From positions 10,595-17,740 of the forward strand of contig PMNQ01000242.1 of assembly GCA_003162555.1 (NCBI GenBank): a DNA stretch of 7,146 nucleotides, in the 5' to 3' direction. Origin of the DNA: Gammaproteobacteria bacterium. Its GTDB lineage: Bacteria; Pseudomonadota; Gammaproteobacteria; Steroidobacterales; Steroidobacteraceae. Below are positions 1 through 6,771 of the stretch, in pieces. The position numbers and the translations under genes were made by a program. The notes beneath the pieces were generated by a model. The model saw only the letters and a list, made by a program, of their open reading frames with translations, had not been told where the DNA came from and made no database searches. Position 1 is the stretch's first letter; the number at the start of each line of letters is the position of its first letter.

Positions 1-130
<130 letters not shown>

Positions 131-133
<3 letters not shown>

Positions 134-148
134 CGCCCGAACGTCAGT
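131..148. terminator. Short inverted repeat spanning both convergent stop codons
   Basis: CTGACG (130-135) and CGTCAG (142-147) form a 6-bp stem with a 6-base loop; a G-T wobble at 129/148 could extend it. The stem contains the SDR stop (TGA 131-133) and the reverse-strand stop of the SMP-30-like gene (TCA 144-146). It sits where a bidirectional terminator would be expected. However, neither strand has a following T-run, so an intrinsic terminator is only a weak possibility. The symmetry arises partly because two opposed TGA stops face each other. Confidence 0.25.
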
Positions 149-1049
149 GGCTCGGTAGCGAGTAAAGCTTGCCCGCGTAGGGCGGCTTGTCGAGCTGATC
201 GAGCGCAGCCACATAGATGGTCAACTCGTCGGGGCTGAAGCCCAGGTTCGGTACGCCGGGCGAGGGCAACTTCAGCGTGCGCAGCAACTCACCACCGGCA
301 TTCACGACGAAGATCGTGCCGGCCAGCGGCGCATGCGGGTCGTGCGGATTCTGGCCGATGTAGATCTCGCCTTTCGAATTGATCTTCACGCCGTCGGGAT
401 AGATGTGCGTCACATTCTTCGTCAGGTCATCGAGACTGACGAACACGCGGCGGTCCGACAGCGATGCGTCGGGCGCGATCTTGAATTGCAGCAGCCGGAA
501 GCTGTTCGTCTCGATGACGTACAGGATCTTGCCGTCATTCGAGACCGCGATGCCATTCGCGTTTTGCACGTTCACCGCCTGTTGGGTGATCGTGCCGCTG
601 GCTGCCAGGTAAAACACCTTGCCGTCGATCGCGGTGCCGTCGGCACTCCCTGAGCAGGTGAAGTACACGCCGCCGCGATGATCGGGCGCGAAGTCGTTCG
701 GCCCTTCAAAAGTAGTGCCGTCCCGGTCGTGCGTGATTTCGGGCAGGTCTTTGCCGTCGGCGGAAATGCGGCCGATGCTCTTGCTGTCATAGCAGGTCAC
801 GAGAAATTCGCCGCTCGCCGTTGGCACGACCGCGGACGGTCCGCAGCCCTTCTTCGTCCAGAAGATGGCGTTGCGTTTGCCGTCCCAGGTATCGACGGTG
901 TTGCGGTCGTATTCCACGTAATACAGCTTGCCGTGATACCAGACCGGCCCTTCGGCAAAATGCACATCGTCGTTGATGACGCTGACGCCAGCGGCTTGAG
1001 CGATCGTGACTACGCTCAGGGCCGCGAGCAGGCCGAACAGGGTTTTCAT
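144..1049 (-). CDS. Exported SMP-30/gluconolactonase-like protein
   Basis: This 301-residue protein is a predicted six-bladed beta-propeller of the SMP-30/gluconolactonase/LRE family, whose members hydrolyse sugar or other lactones using one divalent metal. Residues 1-19 form a Sec signal peptide (MKT, hydrophobic core, 'AQA' cleavage site), so the mature protein should be periplasmic. Family positions are visible: E33 in 'AEGPVW', N118 in 'GPNDFAPD', N165 in 'NANGIAVSNDG' and D219 in 'YPDGVKI'. By family analogy E33, N165 and D219 are metal ligands and N118 contacts substrate. The ATG at 1049 is chosen because the signal peptide begins there; the frame stays open to 1265, but that part runs inside the MFS gene and is implausible. 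The start overlaps the MFS stop by one base (TGATG) and no Shine-Dalgarno sequence is visible, suggesting translational coupling. Substrate is unknown; other propeller hydrolases of this fold are possible. Confidence 0.88.
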   Translation of the reverse strand: MKTLFGLLAALSVVTIAQAAGVSVINDDVHFAEGPVWYHGKLYYVEYDRNTVDTWDGKRNAIFWTKKGCGPSAVVPTASGEFLVTCYDSKSIGRISADGKDLPEITHDRDGTTFEGPNDFAPDHRGGVYFTCSGSADGTAIDGKVFYLAASGTITQQAVNVQNANGIAVSNDGKILYVIETNSFRLLQFKIAPDASLSDRRVFVSLDDLTKNVTHIYPDGVKINSKGEIYIGQNPHDPHAPLAGTIFVVNAGGELLRTLKLPSPGVPNLGFSPDELTIYVAALDQLDKPPYAGKLYSLPSH

Positions 1050-2350
1050 CAAACGCCGATGGCGCGCTGCTGGTCCGCAGTAACAGTTCTTGCGGCCAGA
1101 ATGAAATGCCACGTCGCCCAGAATCCGGTCGGTGCCAGCACCAGCAGCGCCAGACGGAGCGATGCCGCGTCTGATCCGTGCGCACCAGCGAACGCGTCGC
1201 TCATGATGCCGACGAGCTGCGGCGCGACGATCAGGTTGAAGACATTGCCCACCAGACCCGACCACGCAGTGAAGGTGGAGCGCATGTTAGCTGGCGACAG
1301 ATTCAGCACCAGGGCCATGCACGGCCCGATAAAGAAATAAATGGCGGGGATGTAGAGCCAGAACATCAGCTTGGCAATCGCGAGCGAATGCGTCCAGTAG
1401 GCGAACATGGATGGAATCGTCGACAGTCCTATGACCCATGCCAGCGCCCAGAGAATGCGGCGTGGATCGTGCATGAATGGGCGGCCCATGAACCACGCGG
1501 CGGCTGCGGTCGCGATGATGCCGCCCACCAGATGAATGTTGCCGGTGACGGCGCCGGCCTGGGCGACGTTCAGTCCGTAGGCCCGCAGCAGATAGGTGGG
1601 CGTCCACCACACCAGGCCCCAGCCCCACAGACAGCACACGCCGCTTGCCATGATGACGTGAAACGCGGCGCGTTGACTCCACAGATACCGGAGCGAGGTC
1701 ATGAACGAGGGCTTGTCTGCGCCTTCGATGGCGTCGAGCCGCCCGCGTTTGGGTTCTCGCACCGTCAGGAACACCAGCACACCGAACAGCACACCCGGTA
1801 TGCCCAATGCATAGAACGCCGCGCGCCAACCGTATTCCTGGGCAATGGCGCCGGCCGCATTCGCGCCCAGCCATGCGCCGATGGGTGCGCCGAGCGCGAA
1901 GATACTCAGGGCCATGGGCCGCCGTTCCGCCGGAAAGTAGTCCGAGACCAGCGACCCTGACGGCGGCGTGGCGCCAGCCTCGCCGAAACCCACGCCGATG
2001 CGGCCGAGCAGGAACTGCGTGTAGGACTGCGCCATGCCGCAGAACGCGGTGAATGCCGACCAGATGATCAGTGACGCCGCGACGATGTTGCGACGGTTCG
2101 AACGGTCGGCAAGCCACGCGATCGGAATCATGAAGCAGACGTAGAACATGGCCAGCGGCACGCCGGTCAGGAACGCCGCGCCCGCATCGGTCAGCCCCAG
2201 CTCGAGCCGGATCGGCTCGAATACCGTCGTGACCACGTAGCGCGCCGCGATGTTGATCGCGTAGACCAGGCACAGGACGATGAGCACGTACCAGCGCTCA
2301 AATGCCGCTGCGGCCTGGGAGCGCGGAATCGCCATCGCATCGGTGTTCAA
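1049..2350 (-). CDS. MFS transporter, Spinster/ExuT-like
   Basis: This 433-residue inner-membrane protein has about twelve hydrophobic helices (first near 20-40, last near 398-420) and a charged central loop at about 198-228 ('REPKRGRLDAIEG'). Helices 2-3 are joined by the MFS motif A variant 'WLADRSNRRNIV' (79-90). 'GRIGVGFGEAGATPP' (116-130) followed by 'SDYFPAERRPMA' (136-147) is typical of the Spinster-like and organic/sugar-acid (ExuT/ACS) branches. It probably imports an organic anion by proton symport; the exact substrate cannot be read. The start used is TTG at 2350, with GAGG ten bases upstream (2364-2361). An in-frame ATG at 2335 would shorten it by five residues but has no ribosome-binding site. 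It is the first gene of a unit with the downstream SMP-30-like gene, which fits uptake of that enzyme's product. Confidence 0.9.
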   Translation of the reverse strand: MNTDAMAIPRSQAAAAFERWYVLIVLCLVYAINIAARYVVTTVFEPIRLELGLTDAGAAFLTGVPLAMFYVCFMIPIAWLADRSNRRNIVAASLIIWSAFTAFCGMAQSYTQFLLGRIGVGFGEAGATPPSGSLVSDYFPAERRPMALSIFALGAPIGAWLGANAAGAIAQEYGWRAAFYALGIPGVLFGVLVFLTVREPKRGRLDAIEGADKPSFMTSLRYLWSQRAAFHVIMASGVCCLWGWGLVWWTPTYLLRAYGLNVAQAGAVTGNIHLVGGIIATAAAAWFMGRPFMHDPRRILWALAWVIGLSTIPSMFAYWTHSLAIAKLMFWLYIPAIYFFIGPCMALVLNLSPANMRSTFTAWSGLVGNVFNLIVAPQLVGIMSDAFAGAHGSDAASLRLALLVLAPTGFWATWHFILAARTVTADQQRAIGV

Positions 2351-2352
2351 GT

Positions 2353-2364
2353 GAGGGAATCCTC
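2353..2364 (-). promoter_or_regulatory. MFS ribosome-binding site inside a small hairpin
   Basis: On the minus strand, GAGG (2364-2361) lies ten bases before the TTG start at 2350 and is the only Shine-Dalgarno-like match there. It can pair with CCUC (2356-2353) across an AUUC loop, giving a perfect 4-bp hairpin that would cover the binding site. The stem is short and could be chance. Together with the TTG start it hints at weak translation of the transporter. Confidence 0.35.
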
Positions 2365-2398
2365 GGCGCGCGCGTGCGTCTTGTTGGTCGCGGCCTGC

Positions 2399-2426
2399 AT
2401 GCTAGTATTGACCAAAAATATGTCCA
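2399..2426 (-). promoter_or_regulatory. Candidate promoter for the MFS/SMP-30 unit
   Basis: Read on the minus strand, TGGACA (2426-2421, five of six matches to TTGACA) is followed after 16 bases by TAGCAT (2404-2399, four of six matches to TATAAT). Transcription would begin near 2392, leaving a leader of about 42 bases before the TTG start at 2350. The element lies in the most AT-rich stretch of the intergenic region. It is a consensus match read by eye, without experimental support. Confidence 0.45.
2408..2426. promoter_or_regulatory. Possible operator: imperfect inverted repeat between divergent promoters
   Basis: The 19 bases from TTGACCAA to TATGTCCA form an imperfect inverted repeat: five of eight positions match between TTGACCAA and TGGACATA (the reverse complement of the right arm). 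It spans both candidate -35 boxes, so a bound dimeric regulator could control both units together. No regulator gene lies in the window, and the symmetry partly reflects two opposed -35-like hexamers. This is a suggestion only. Confidence 0.25.
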
Positions 2427-2436
2427 GTGGTAGTAG
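2408..2436 (+). promoter_or_regulatory. Candidate promoter for the receptor/ThDP-enzyme unit
   Basis: TTGACC (2408-2413, five of six matches to the -35 consensus) is followed after 17 bases by TAGTAG (2431-2436, only three of six matches to the -10 consensus). Transcription would start near 2443, about 29 bases before the receptor ATG. The weak -10 box suggests a need for an activator or a different sigma factor. Its -35 box is interleaved with that of the opposing promoter. Confidence 0.4.
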
Positions 2437-2458
2437 CGAACGAATAACCAGTTGAGCC

Positions 2459-2464
2459 AGGGAG
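2459..2464 (+). promoter_or_regulatory. Ribosome-binding site of the TonB-dependent receptor
   Basis: AGGGAG lies seven bases upstream of the ATG at 2472. It is the clearest Shine-Dalgarno sequence in the window and fixes the receptor start at that ATG, where the signal peptide also begins. Confidence 0.75.
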
Positions 2465-2471
2465 TCCGCGT

Positions 2472-5114
2472 ATGAAAGTGAATCACACAGTCGCCCGCGC
2501 GGTGGGTGCGATCCTGGGCGCGCATGCCGGTGCGGCGGCGTTTGCTGCGACACCGGCCGATCAATCGACCGCGTCTGCAACCGGCATCGAGGAAATTGTC
2601 GTCACGGCGCAGCGACGTTCCGAGAACGCGCAGGATGTGCCGATCGCTATGCAGGCGTTCAGTGAGAAAAGCCTGGCGCAACTGAACGTCGCGAATTTTG
2701 ATGACATGATCAAGTACCTGCCCGACGTGGCGGCGTCTTCCGCCGGGCCTGGGCAGTCGAATATTTTCATGCGTGGTCTGAGCGCCGGCGATCAGGGCAC
2801 GCAGTCCGGTGGTTCGATCAACGGTTTTCCGAACGTCGCCATCTATCTGGATGATCAGTCCGGCCAGCTGCCGGGCCGCAACCTCGATGTGTACGCCGCC
2901 GATCTCGAGCGCATCGAAGTGCTCGAAGGCCCGCAGGGCACACTGTTCGGCGCTGGTGCGCAGGCCGGCGTGATCCGCTACATCACCAACAAGCCTAAGC
3001 TCGACAAGACCGAGATGAGCGCCTCGGCCTCCTATGGCGTCACTTCGGGTGGTGACCCCAACAGCGATATGACCGGCGTCTTCAATCTGCCGCTGGTCGA
3101 CGGCAAACTCGCAGTGCGCGCCGTGATCTACAACGAACGGCGTGGTGGCTACATCAACAACGTACCGGGCACATTCACGCGCAAGGCCAGCGACCTCGGC
3201 ATTTTCTGGGCCAACAATCCGGACGGTTGCGTCGCCTCGCAATTTGCCGTCGCCGGAGACGTCATTTGTCAGCCGCCGCCGGGCTCGGAAGTGCTGAGCA
3301 ACGCCAACATAGCGCGCAAGGCGATCAACCCGGTGACCTACCAGGGCTTCCGCGGTTCGATGCTGTGGGACATCAACGACGACTGGAATGCGCTGATCAC
3401 GCAGAGCTTCCAGCACATCGACGCGCAGGGCGTGTTCTACCAGATGCCGAATGGTTCGGACGGTGAAGTGCTGCCCAGGCAGTCGGTCACGCTGTTCAAC
3501 GATTCCTACAGCAAGGACAAGTTCACCAACACCGCGTGGACTCTCAACGGCCGCATCGGCGCCCTCAAGGCGATCTACACCGGTTCCTACCTCACGCGCG
3601 ACATCGATCAGCTGCAGGATTACACCAACTACTCGCGCGGCCTGTATGCGGATTACTACCAGTGTCACGGCGCCGAGCCGGCCAACGGCCTGGTCTCGAC
3701 CTGTTATTCGCCGAGCAGCATCTGGACCGAGATCGAAGGCAGCACGCACATGAGCCACGAATTCCGGCTCAGCACGCCCGATACCTGGCGGCTGCGCGGC
3801 ATCGTCGGCGCCTTCTGGGAAAAACTGACACTGAATGACCAGCTCGACTGGAACTATAAAAATCTGCCGCCGTGTACCGATACCGTGACCGTCGGATGTC
3901 TGACCAACATCGCCACAGTCCCGGGTACGAGCGTCAACAATCCCGGCACACGCGGCGACCACGTGTCCTTTTTCAATGACGTCCAGCGCGGCTACAAGCA
4001 GACAGCTTTCTTCGCATCGCTCGATTTCGACCTGATCCCGAAGGTGCTGACGCTGACCGCCGGCACGCGTTATTTCCATTTCGACAACTTTGAGAAGGGC
4101 ACGGTCGCCGGCAGCTTCTACTGCTACGAAGCCGGGCCAGCGCCCTGCCTCAACTACGCGACCAACGTCGACGACGAGAACCTGAATTCCACCGAAAAGG
4201 GCTTTCGCAGCCGCGCCAACCTGACCTGGCGTATCCAGCCCGGTCTGCTCGTGTACTACACCTGGTCGCAGGGCTATCGACCGGGCGCCTTCAACCGCAA
4301 TTTCGCTTGCTACATCCAGAATGACCAGGGCGTGCCGCTGTACTGCTCGCCGCTGTCGTTCCAGTCGGACGACCTGAACAACAACGAGCTGGGCTGGAAG
4401 ACCGAGTTCGCCCATCACCGCCTGCAGTGGAACGGCGCCATCTACCAGGAAGACTGGAAGAACGTGCAGGTCGCGTTCTTCGATCCCGGCGAGCTGGGCA
4501 ATGTCGGCTTTGGCACGAATGGCCCCAACTACCGCATTCGCGGCTTGGAGACCTCAATCGTCGCTGCGCTCACGCCGGCCCTGACGCTGACGGGCGCGGC
4601 CTCGTGGAACAGCAGCAAGCAGACCAACTCACCATTCCTGATCGCCAACAACCCTGACCTGCTGACCAGCGGCAACCCGCTCGACGCGGCCGACTACGGC
4701 AAGCCGATTCTCAGCGTGCAGAATCCCTACGGCCCGCCCGGCGGTCCGAGCGCCAACTCACCACCACTGCAGTACAACCTGCGGTTGCGCTACCAGTGGA
4801 GCTGGAACTCGTACAACGCGTTCGTGCAGGTGGGCGGCACGCATACCGCGCATTCATTCACGCAGTCGAGCGCCAGCCCGCCGCTGTCGCAGGGCGGAAA
4901 CGTGAGCACCACGCTGGTTCGGTTCGAGAATCCGGCCTACTCGCAGTACGACGCGTCCATCGGTGTCGCCAGGGACGCCTGGACGGCCGAGTTGTATTCG
5001 CAGAACCTCACCGACATAAACGTGAGCACGTACACGTCCACCAACCAGTTTGTGAAGGCCGAGAGCATCCTCAGGCCGCGGATCATTCAGCTCAGGGTCG
5101 GTTACAAGTTCTGA
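2472..5114 (+). CDS. TonB-dependent outer-membrane receptor
   Basis: This 880-residue protein is an outer-membrane active transporter driven by TonB-ExbBD. Residues 1-25 form a signal peptide ending 'AFA'. A TonB box, 'IEEIVVTA' (39-46), follows directly, so there is no N-terminal signalling (STN) domain and no sigma/anti-sigma partner is implied. The plug covers roughly 50-175 and holds 'IFMRGL' (98-103), 'VAIYLDD' (122-128), 'RIEVLEGPQGTLFGAGAQAG' (147-166) and 'YITNKP' (170-175). The remainder is a 22-stranded barrel by family, with late-strand features such as 'YYTWSQGYRPG' (595-605), 'NNELGWKTEF' (637-646) and a C-terminal 'LRVGYKF' ending in Phe, as expected for the BAM signal. Ten cysteines occur, all in five close pairs (253/266, 398/411, 468/476, 551/559, 613/625), probably in loops. 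The ligand may be a siderophore, carbohydrate or aromatic; the neighbouring catabolic genes favour a carbon source over iron. Confidence 0.95.
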   Translation: MKVNHTVARAVGAILGAHAGAAAFAATPADQSTASATGIEEIVVTAQRRSENAQDVPIAMQAFSEKSLAQLNVANFDDMIKYLPDVAASSAGPGQSNIFMRGLSAGDQGTQSGGSINGFPNVAIYLDDQSGQLPGRNLDVYAADLERIEVLEGPQGTLFGAGAQAGVIRYITNKPKLDKTEMSASASYGVTSGGDPNSDMTGVFNLPLVDGKLAVRAVIYNERRGGYINNVPGTFTRKASDLGIFWANNPDGCVASQFAVAGDVICQPPPGSEVLSNANIARKAINPVTYQGFRGSMLWDINDDWNALITQSFQHIDAQGVFYQMPNGSDGEVLPRQSVTLFNDSYSKDKFTNTAWTLNGRIGALKAIYTGSYLTRDIDQLQDYTNYSRGLYADYYQCHGAEPANGLVSTCYSPSSIWTEIEGSTHMSHEFRLSTPDTWRLRGIVGAFWEKLTLNDQLDWNYKNLPPCTDTVTVGCLTNIATVPGTSVNNPGTRGDHVSFFNDVQRGYKQTAFFASLDFDLIPKVLTLTAGTRYFHFDNFEKGTVAGSFYCYEAGPAPCLNYATNVDDENLNSTEKGFRSRANLTWRIQPGLLVYYTWSQGYRPGAFNRNFACYIQNDQGVPLYCSPLSFQSDDLNNNELGWKTEFAHHRLQWNGAIYQEDWKNVQVAFFDPGELGNVGFGTNGPNYRIRGLETSIVAALTPALTLTGAASWNSSKQTNSPFLIANNPDLLTSGNPLDAADYGKPILSVQNPYGPPGGPSANSPPLQYNLRLRYQWSWNSYNAFVQVGGTHTAHSFTQSSASPPLSQGGNVSTTLVRFENPAYSQYDASIGVARDAWTAELYSQNLTDINVSTYTSTNQFVKAESILRPRIIQLRVGYKF

Positions 5115-5117
5115 AGC

Positions 5118-5123
5118 GGTGAG
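5118..5123 (+). promoter_or_regulatory. Ribosome-binding site deciding the ThDP-enzyme start
   Basis: GGTGAG ends four bases before the ATG at 5128 and matches the 3' part of the extended Shine-Dalgarno sequence (GGAGGTGA). The in-frame GTG at 5119 lies inside this site and has only GAAG two bases upstream, too close to serve it. The ATG is therefore preferred. Confidence 0.5.
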
Positions 5124-5127
5124 CGCT

Positions 5128-6744
5128 ATGACCTGCGGCGAGGCCGTGATGAAGTTGCTCGCGGCCTACGAGGTCGACACCGTGTTCGGCATGGCCGGCA
5201 CGATGACGGTCGAGCTGTACCGCGGTTTCGGCGCCGCGGGCATCCGCCACGTGCAGTGCCGCAACGAGCAGGGCGCCAGCCTGATGGCCGACGGCTACGC
5301 CCGCGCCACCGGCAAGCCCGGCGTATGCACGATCATCGCCGGTCCCGGCGTGACCAACGCGGCCACTGGCATCGCGCAGGCGTACTGCGATTCGCAACCC
5401 ATGCTGGTGCTGTCCGGTGCAACCGCCACGCGCACGCACGGCAAGGGTTGGGGCGCGGTGCACGAGCTCGAGGACCAGGCTGCGGTGACTCGCGGCTTCA
5501 CCGCCTTCAGCGCGATGGTTCGTTATCCGGAAGAACTGCCGGAACTGATCGCGCGCGCTTACACGGTGTTTCGCAGCGGCCGGCCGCGCCCGGTGCATCT
5601 GTCGCTCCCGCGGGACGTGCTGCCCGAACCCGTTACCGCGGACTGGAAAACACGCCGCGCACCGACACTGCCGATGCCGGATCCGGCCGCGATCGAAGAG
5701 GCTGCCGAACGGCTCGCGCGCTCGAAGCGCCCGCTGATCTTCGTCGGCGGCGGTGCGGTCGGCACGCGAGCGTCGTTGACCGCGATCGCCGAGCGCATCG
5801 GCGCCCCGGTGCTGGCCACCAACGCCGGCAAGGGGATACTGCCGGATTCCCATCCACTGTCGCTGGGCGGCTCGATCCTGCAGCGAGCCAGCCAGCAGGC
5901 TCTGGCCGATGCGGATGTGGTGTTGCTGGTCGGCTCGGAAGTCTCGATGGGCGATCACTTCCTGCCGCGGCTCGAAATCGCGGGCGACATCATCCGCATC
6001 GACATCGATCCAGGCGAGCTGACTTCGATGTACGCCGCCGCCGTGCCCATCCAGGCCGACGCCCACGCCGCGCTGGCCGCACTCGACGGCGCGCTCGCGC
6101 GGCGCAAGCTCGACGCACAGCGCGATCCCGGTGTGCAGCCCACTGCGGGCGAGGCGTGGGCACGCAAGATCCTCGCGGCCAACGCCGCGAACATGAGCGA
6201 ACTCGACAAGTTGCATGCGCGCGTCTGGAAAATGCTGCGAGCCGCGTTGCCTGCGGACACCATCGTGATGGGCGATGCCACGCAGCTCGTGTACAGCGGC
6301 AGTTTTGCGATGCCGATGGAGACTGAGCGCTGCTGGTATTACTCCGGCACTTATTGTGCGCTTGGCGTCGCGCTGCCGATGGCCATCGGCGCCAAGATCG
6401 GCGCGCCGCGACGCCCGGTGATCGCGGTCGCCGGCGACGGCGGCTTCATGTTCACTGTCAATGAACTGGCCACCGCGGTGGAGGAGCGTCTCGCGCTCCC
6501 GATCATCGTGTGGAACAACGACGCTTTGAAGGAAATCGTCGATCAGATGGACCAGCGGCAGATTCCGCGCATCGGCGTCGAGCCGAAGAGCCCTGATTTC
6601 ATCGGACTCGCGCAGAGCCTCGGGTGTCATGCGACGCGCGCTGAAAGCGCCGCGCATCTGCAGCAATCGCTCCGCGCTGCGCTGGGTGCCGATCGTCCGA
6701 CACTGATCGAGATTCGCCAGGACAGTCCCTGGCTCGCGGCCTAG
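5128..6744 (+). CDS. Thiamine-diphosphate-dependent enzyme, acetolactate synthase/AruI-like
   Basis: This 538-residue cytoplasmic enzyme has the three-domain plan of ThDP 2-oxo-acid enzymes. The N-terminal PYR domain (about 1-165) carries the cofactor-activating Glu, E47 in 'NEQGASLMADGYAR', and 'GPGVTNAATGIAQAY'. The central domain is about 185-330. The C-terminal PP domain holds the ThDP/Mg motif, GDG at 436-438 ('VAGDGGFMF') and NN at 463-464 ('IVWNNDALKEI'), with the usual spacing. The start 'MTCGEAVMKLLAAYEVDTVFG' style and 'GKGWGAVHEL' resemble 5-guanidino-2-oxopentanoate decarboxylase (AruI) relatives, from memory rather than search. Family members decarboxylate 2-oxo acids or ligate the resulting carbanion to a second carbonyl. 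No aminotransferase or regulatory ALS subunit is adjacent, so arginine catabolism or branched-chain synthesis is not supported. It follows the receptor by 13 bp without a visible promoter. A GTG at 5119 would add three residues. Confidence 0.88.
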   Translation: MTCGEAVMKLLAAYEVDTVFGMAGTMTVELYRGFGAAGIRHVQCRNEQGASLMADGYARATGKPGVCTIIAGPGVTNAATGIAQAYCDSQPMLVLSGATATRTHGKGWGAVHELEDQAAVTRGFTAFSAMVRYPEELPELIARAYTVFRSGRPRPVHLSLPRDVLPEPVTADWKTRRAPTLPMPDPAAIEEAAERLARSKRPLIFVGGGAVGTRASLTAIAERIGAPVLATNAGKGILPDSHPLSLGGSILQRASQQALADADVVLLVGSEVSMGDHFLPRLEIAGDIIRIDIDPGELTSMYAAAVPIQADAHAALAALDGALARRKLDAQRDPGVQPTAGEAWARKILAANAANMSELDKLHARVWKMLRAALPADTIVMGDATQLVYSGSFAMPMETERCWYYSGTYCALGVALPMAIGAKIGAPRRPVIAVAGDGGFMFTVNELATAVEERLALPIIVWNNDALKEIVDQMDQRQIPRIGVEPKSPDFIGLAQSLGCHATRAESAAHLQQSLRAALGADRPTLIEIRQDSPWLAA

Positions 6745-6767
6745 CGCGCCGCTTCAGTCAGGCGCGC
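6744..6767. terminator. GC-rich hairpin between convergent genes
   Basis: GCGCGCC (6744-6750) and GGCGCGC (6761-6767) form a perfect 7-bp stem around a 10-base loop. It fills nearly all of the 27-bp gap between the ThDP-enzyme stop (TAG 6742-6744) and the aldo/keto reductase stop (6774-6772). Its position suits a bidirectional terminator, but neither strand has a T-run after it, so intrinsic termination is uncertain. Confidence 0.4.
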
Positions 6768-6771
6768 CGAC

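Noticed and set aside
1050..1265. N-terminal extension of the SMP-30-like protein to an upstream start at 1265
   Set aside because: The extension is Arg-rich, lies wholly within the MFS gene, and would bury the signal peptide that begins at the ATG at 1049.
678..1340. Plus-strand frame of 220 codons opposite the SMP-30-like and MFS genes
   Set aside because: It crosses the junction of two well-supported minus-strand genes and has no domain signature; it is a shadow frame.
1287..2273. Alternative minus-strand frame of 328 codons within the MFS gene
   Set aside because: The translation is Arg/His-rich without hydrophobic helices, while the overlapping frame encodes a clear twelve-helix transporter.
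2298..4418. A 706-codon open frame on the minus strand, antisense to the receptor
   Set aside because: It lies opposite a certain TonB-dependent receptor, has no recognisable domain, runs through the control region into the start of the MFS gene, and is the usual shadow frame of GC-rich coding DNA.
2472..5114. Receptor as a sigma-factor-coupled transducer for iron uptake
   Set aside because: There is no STN signalling domain between the signal peptide and the TonB box, and no FecI/FecR-type genes or iron-related genes lie nearby.
5092..6666. A 524-codon open frame on the minus strand, antisense to the ThDP enzyme
   Set aside because: Its translation is Arg/His/Ala-rich with no family motifs, and it mirrors a gene with clear ThDP motifs. 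It is a codon-bias shadow.
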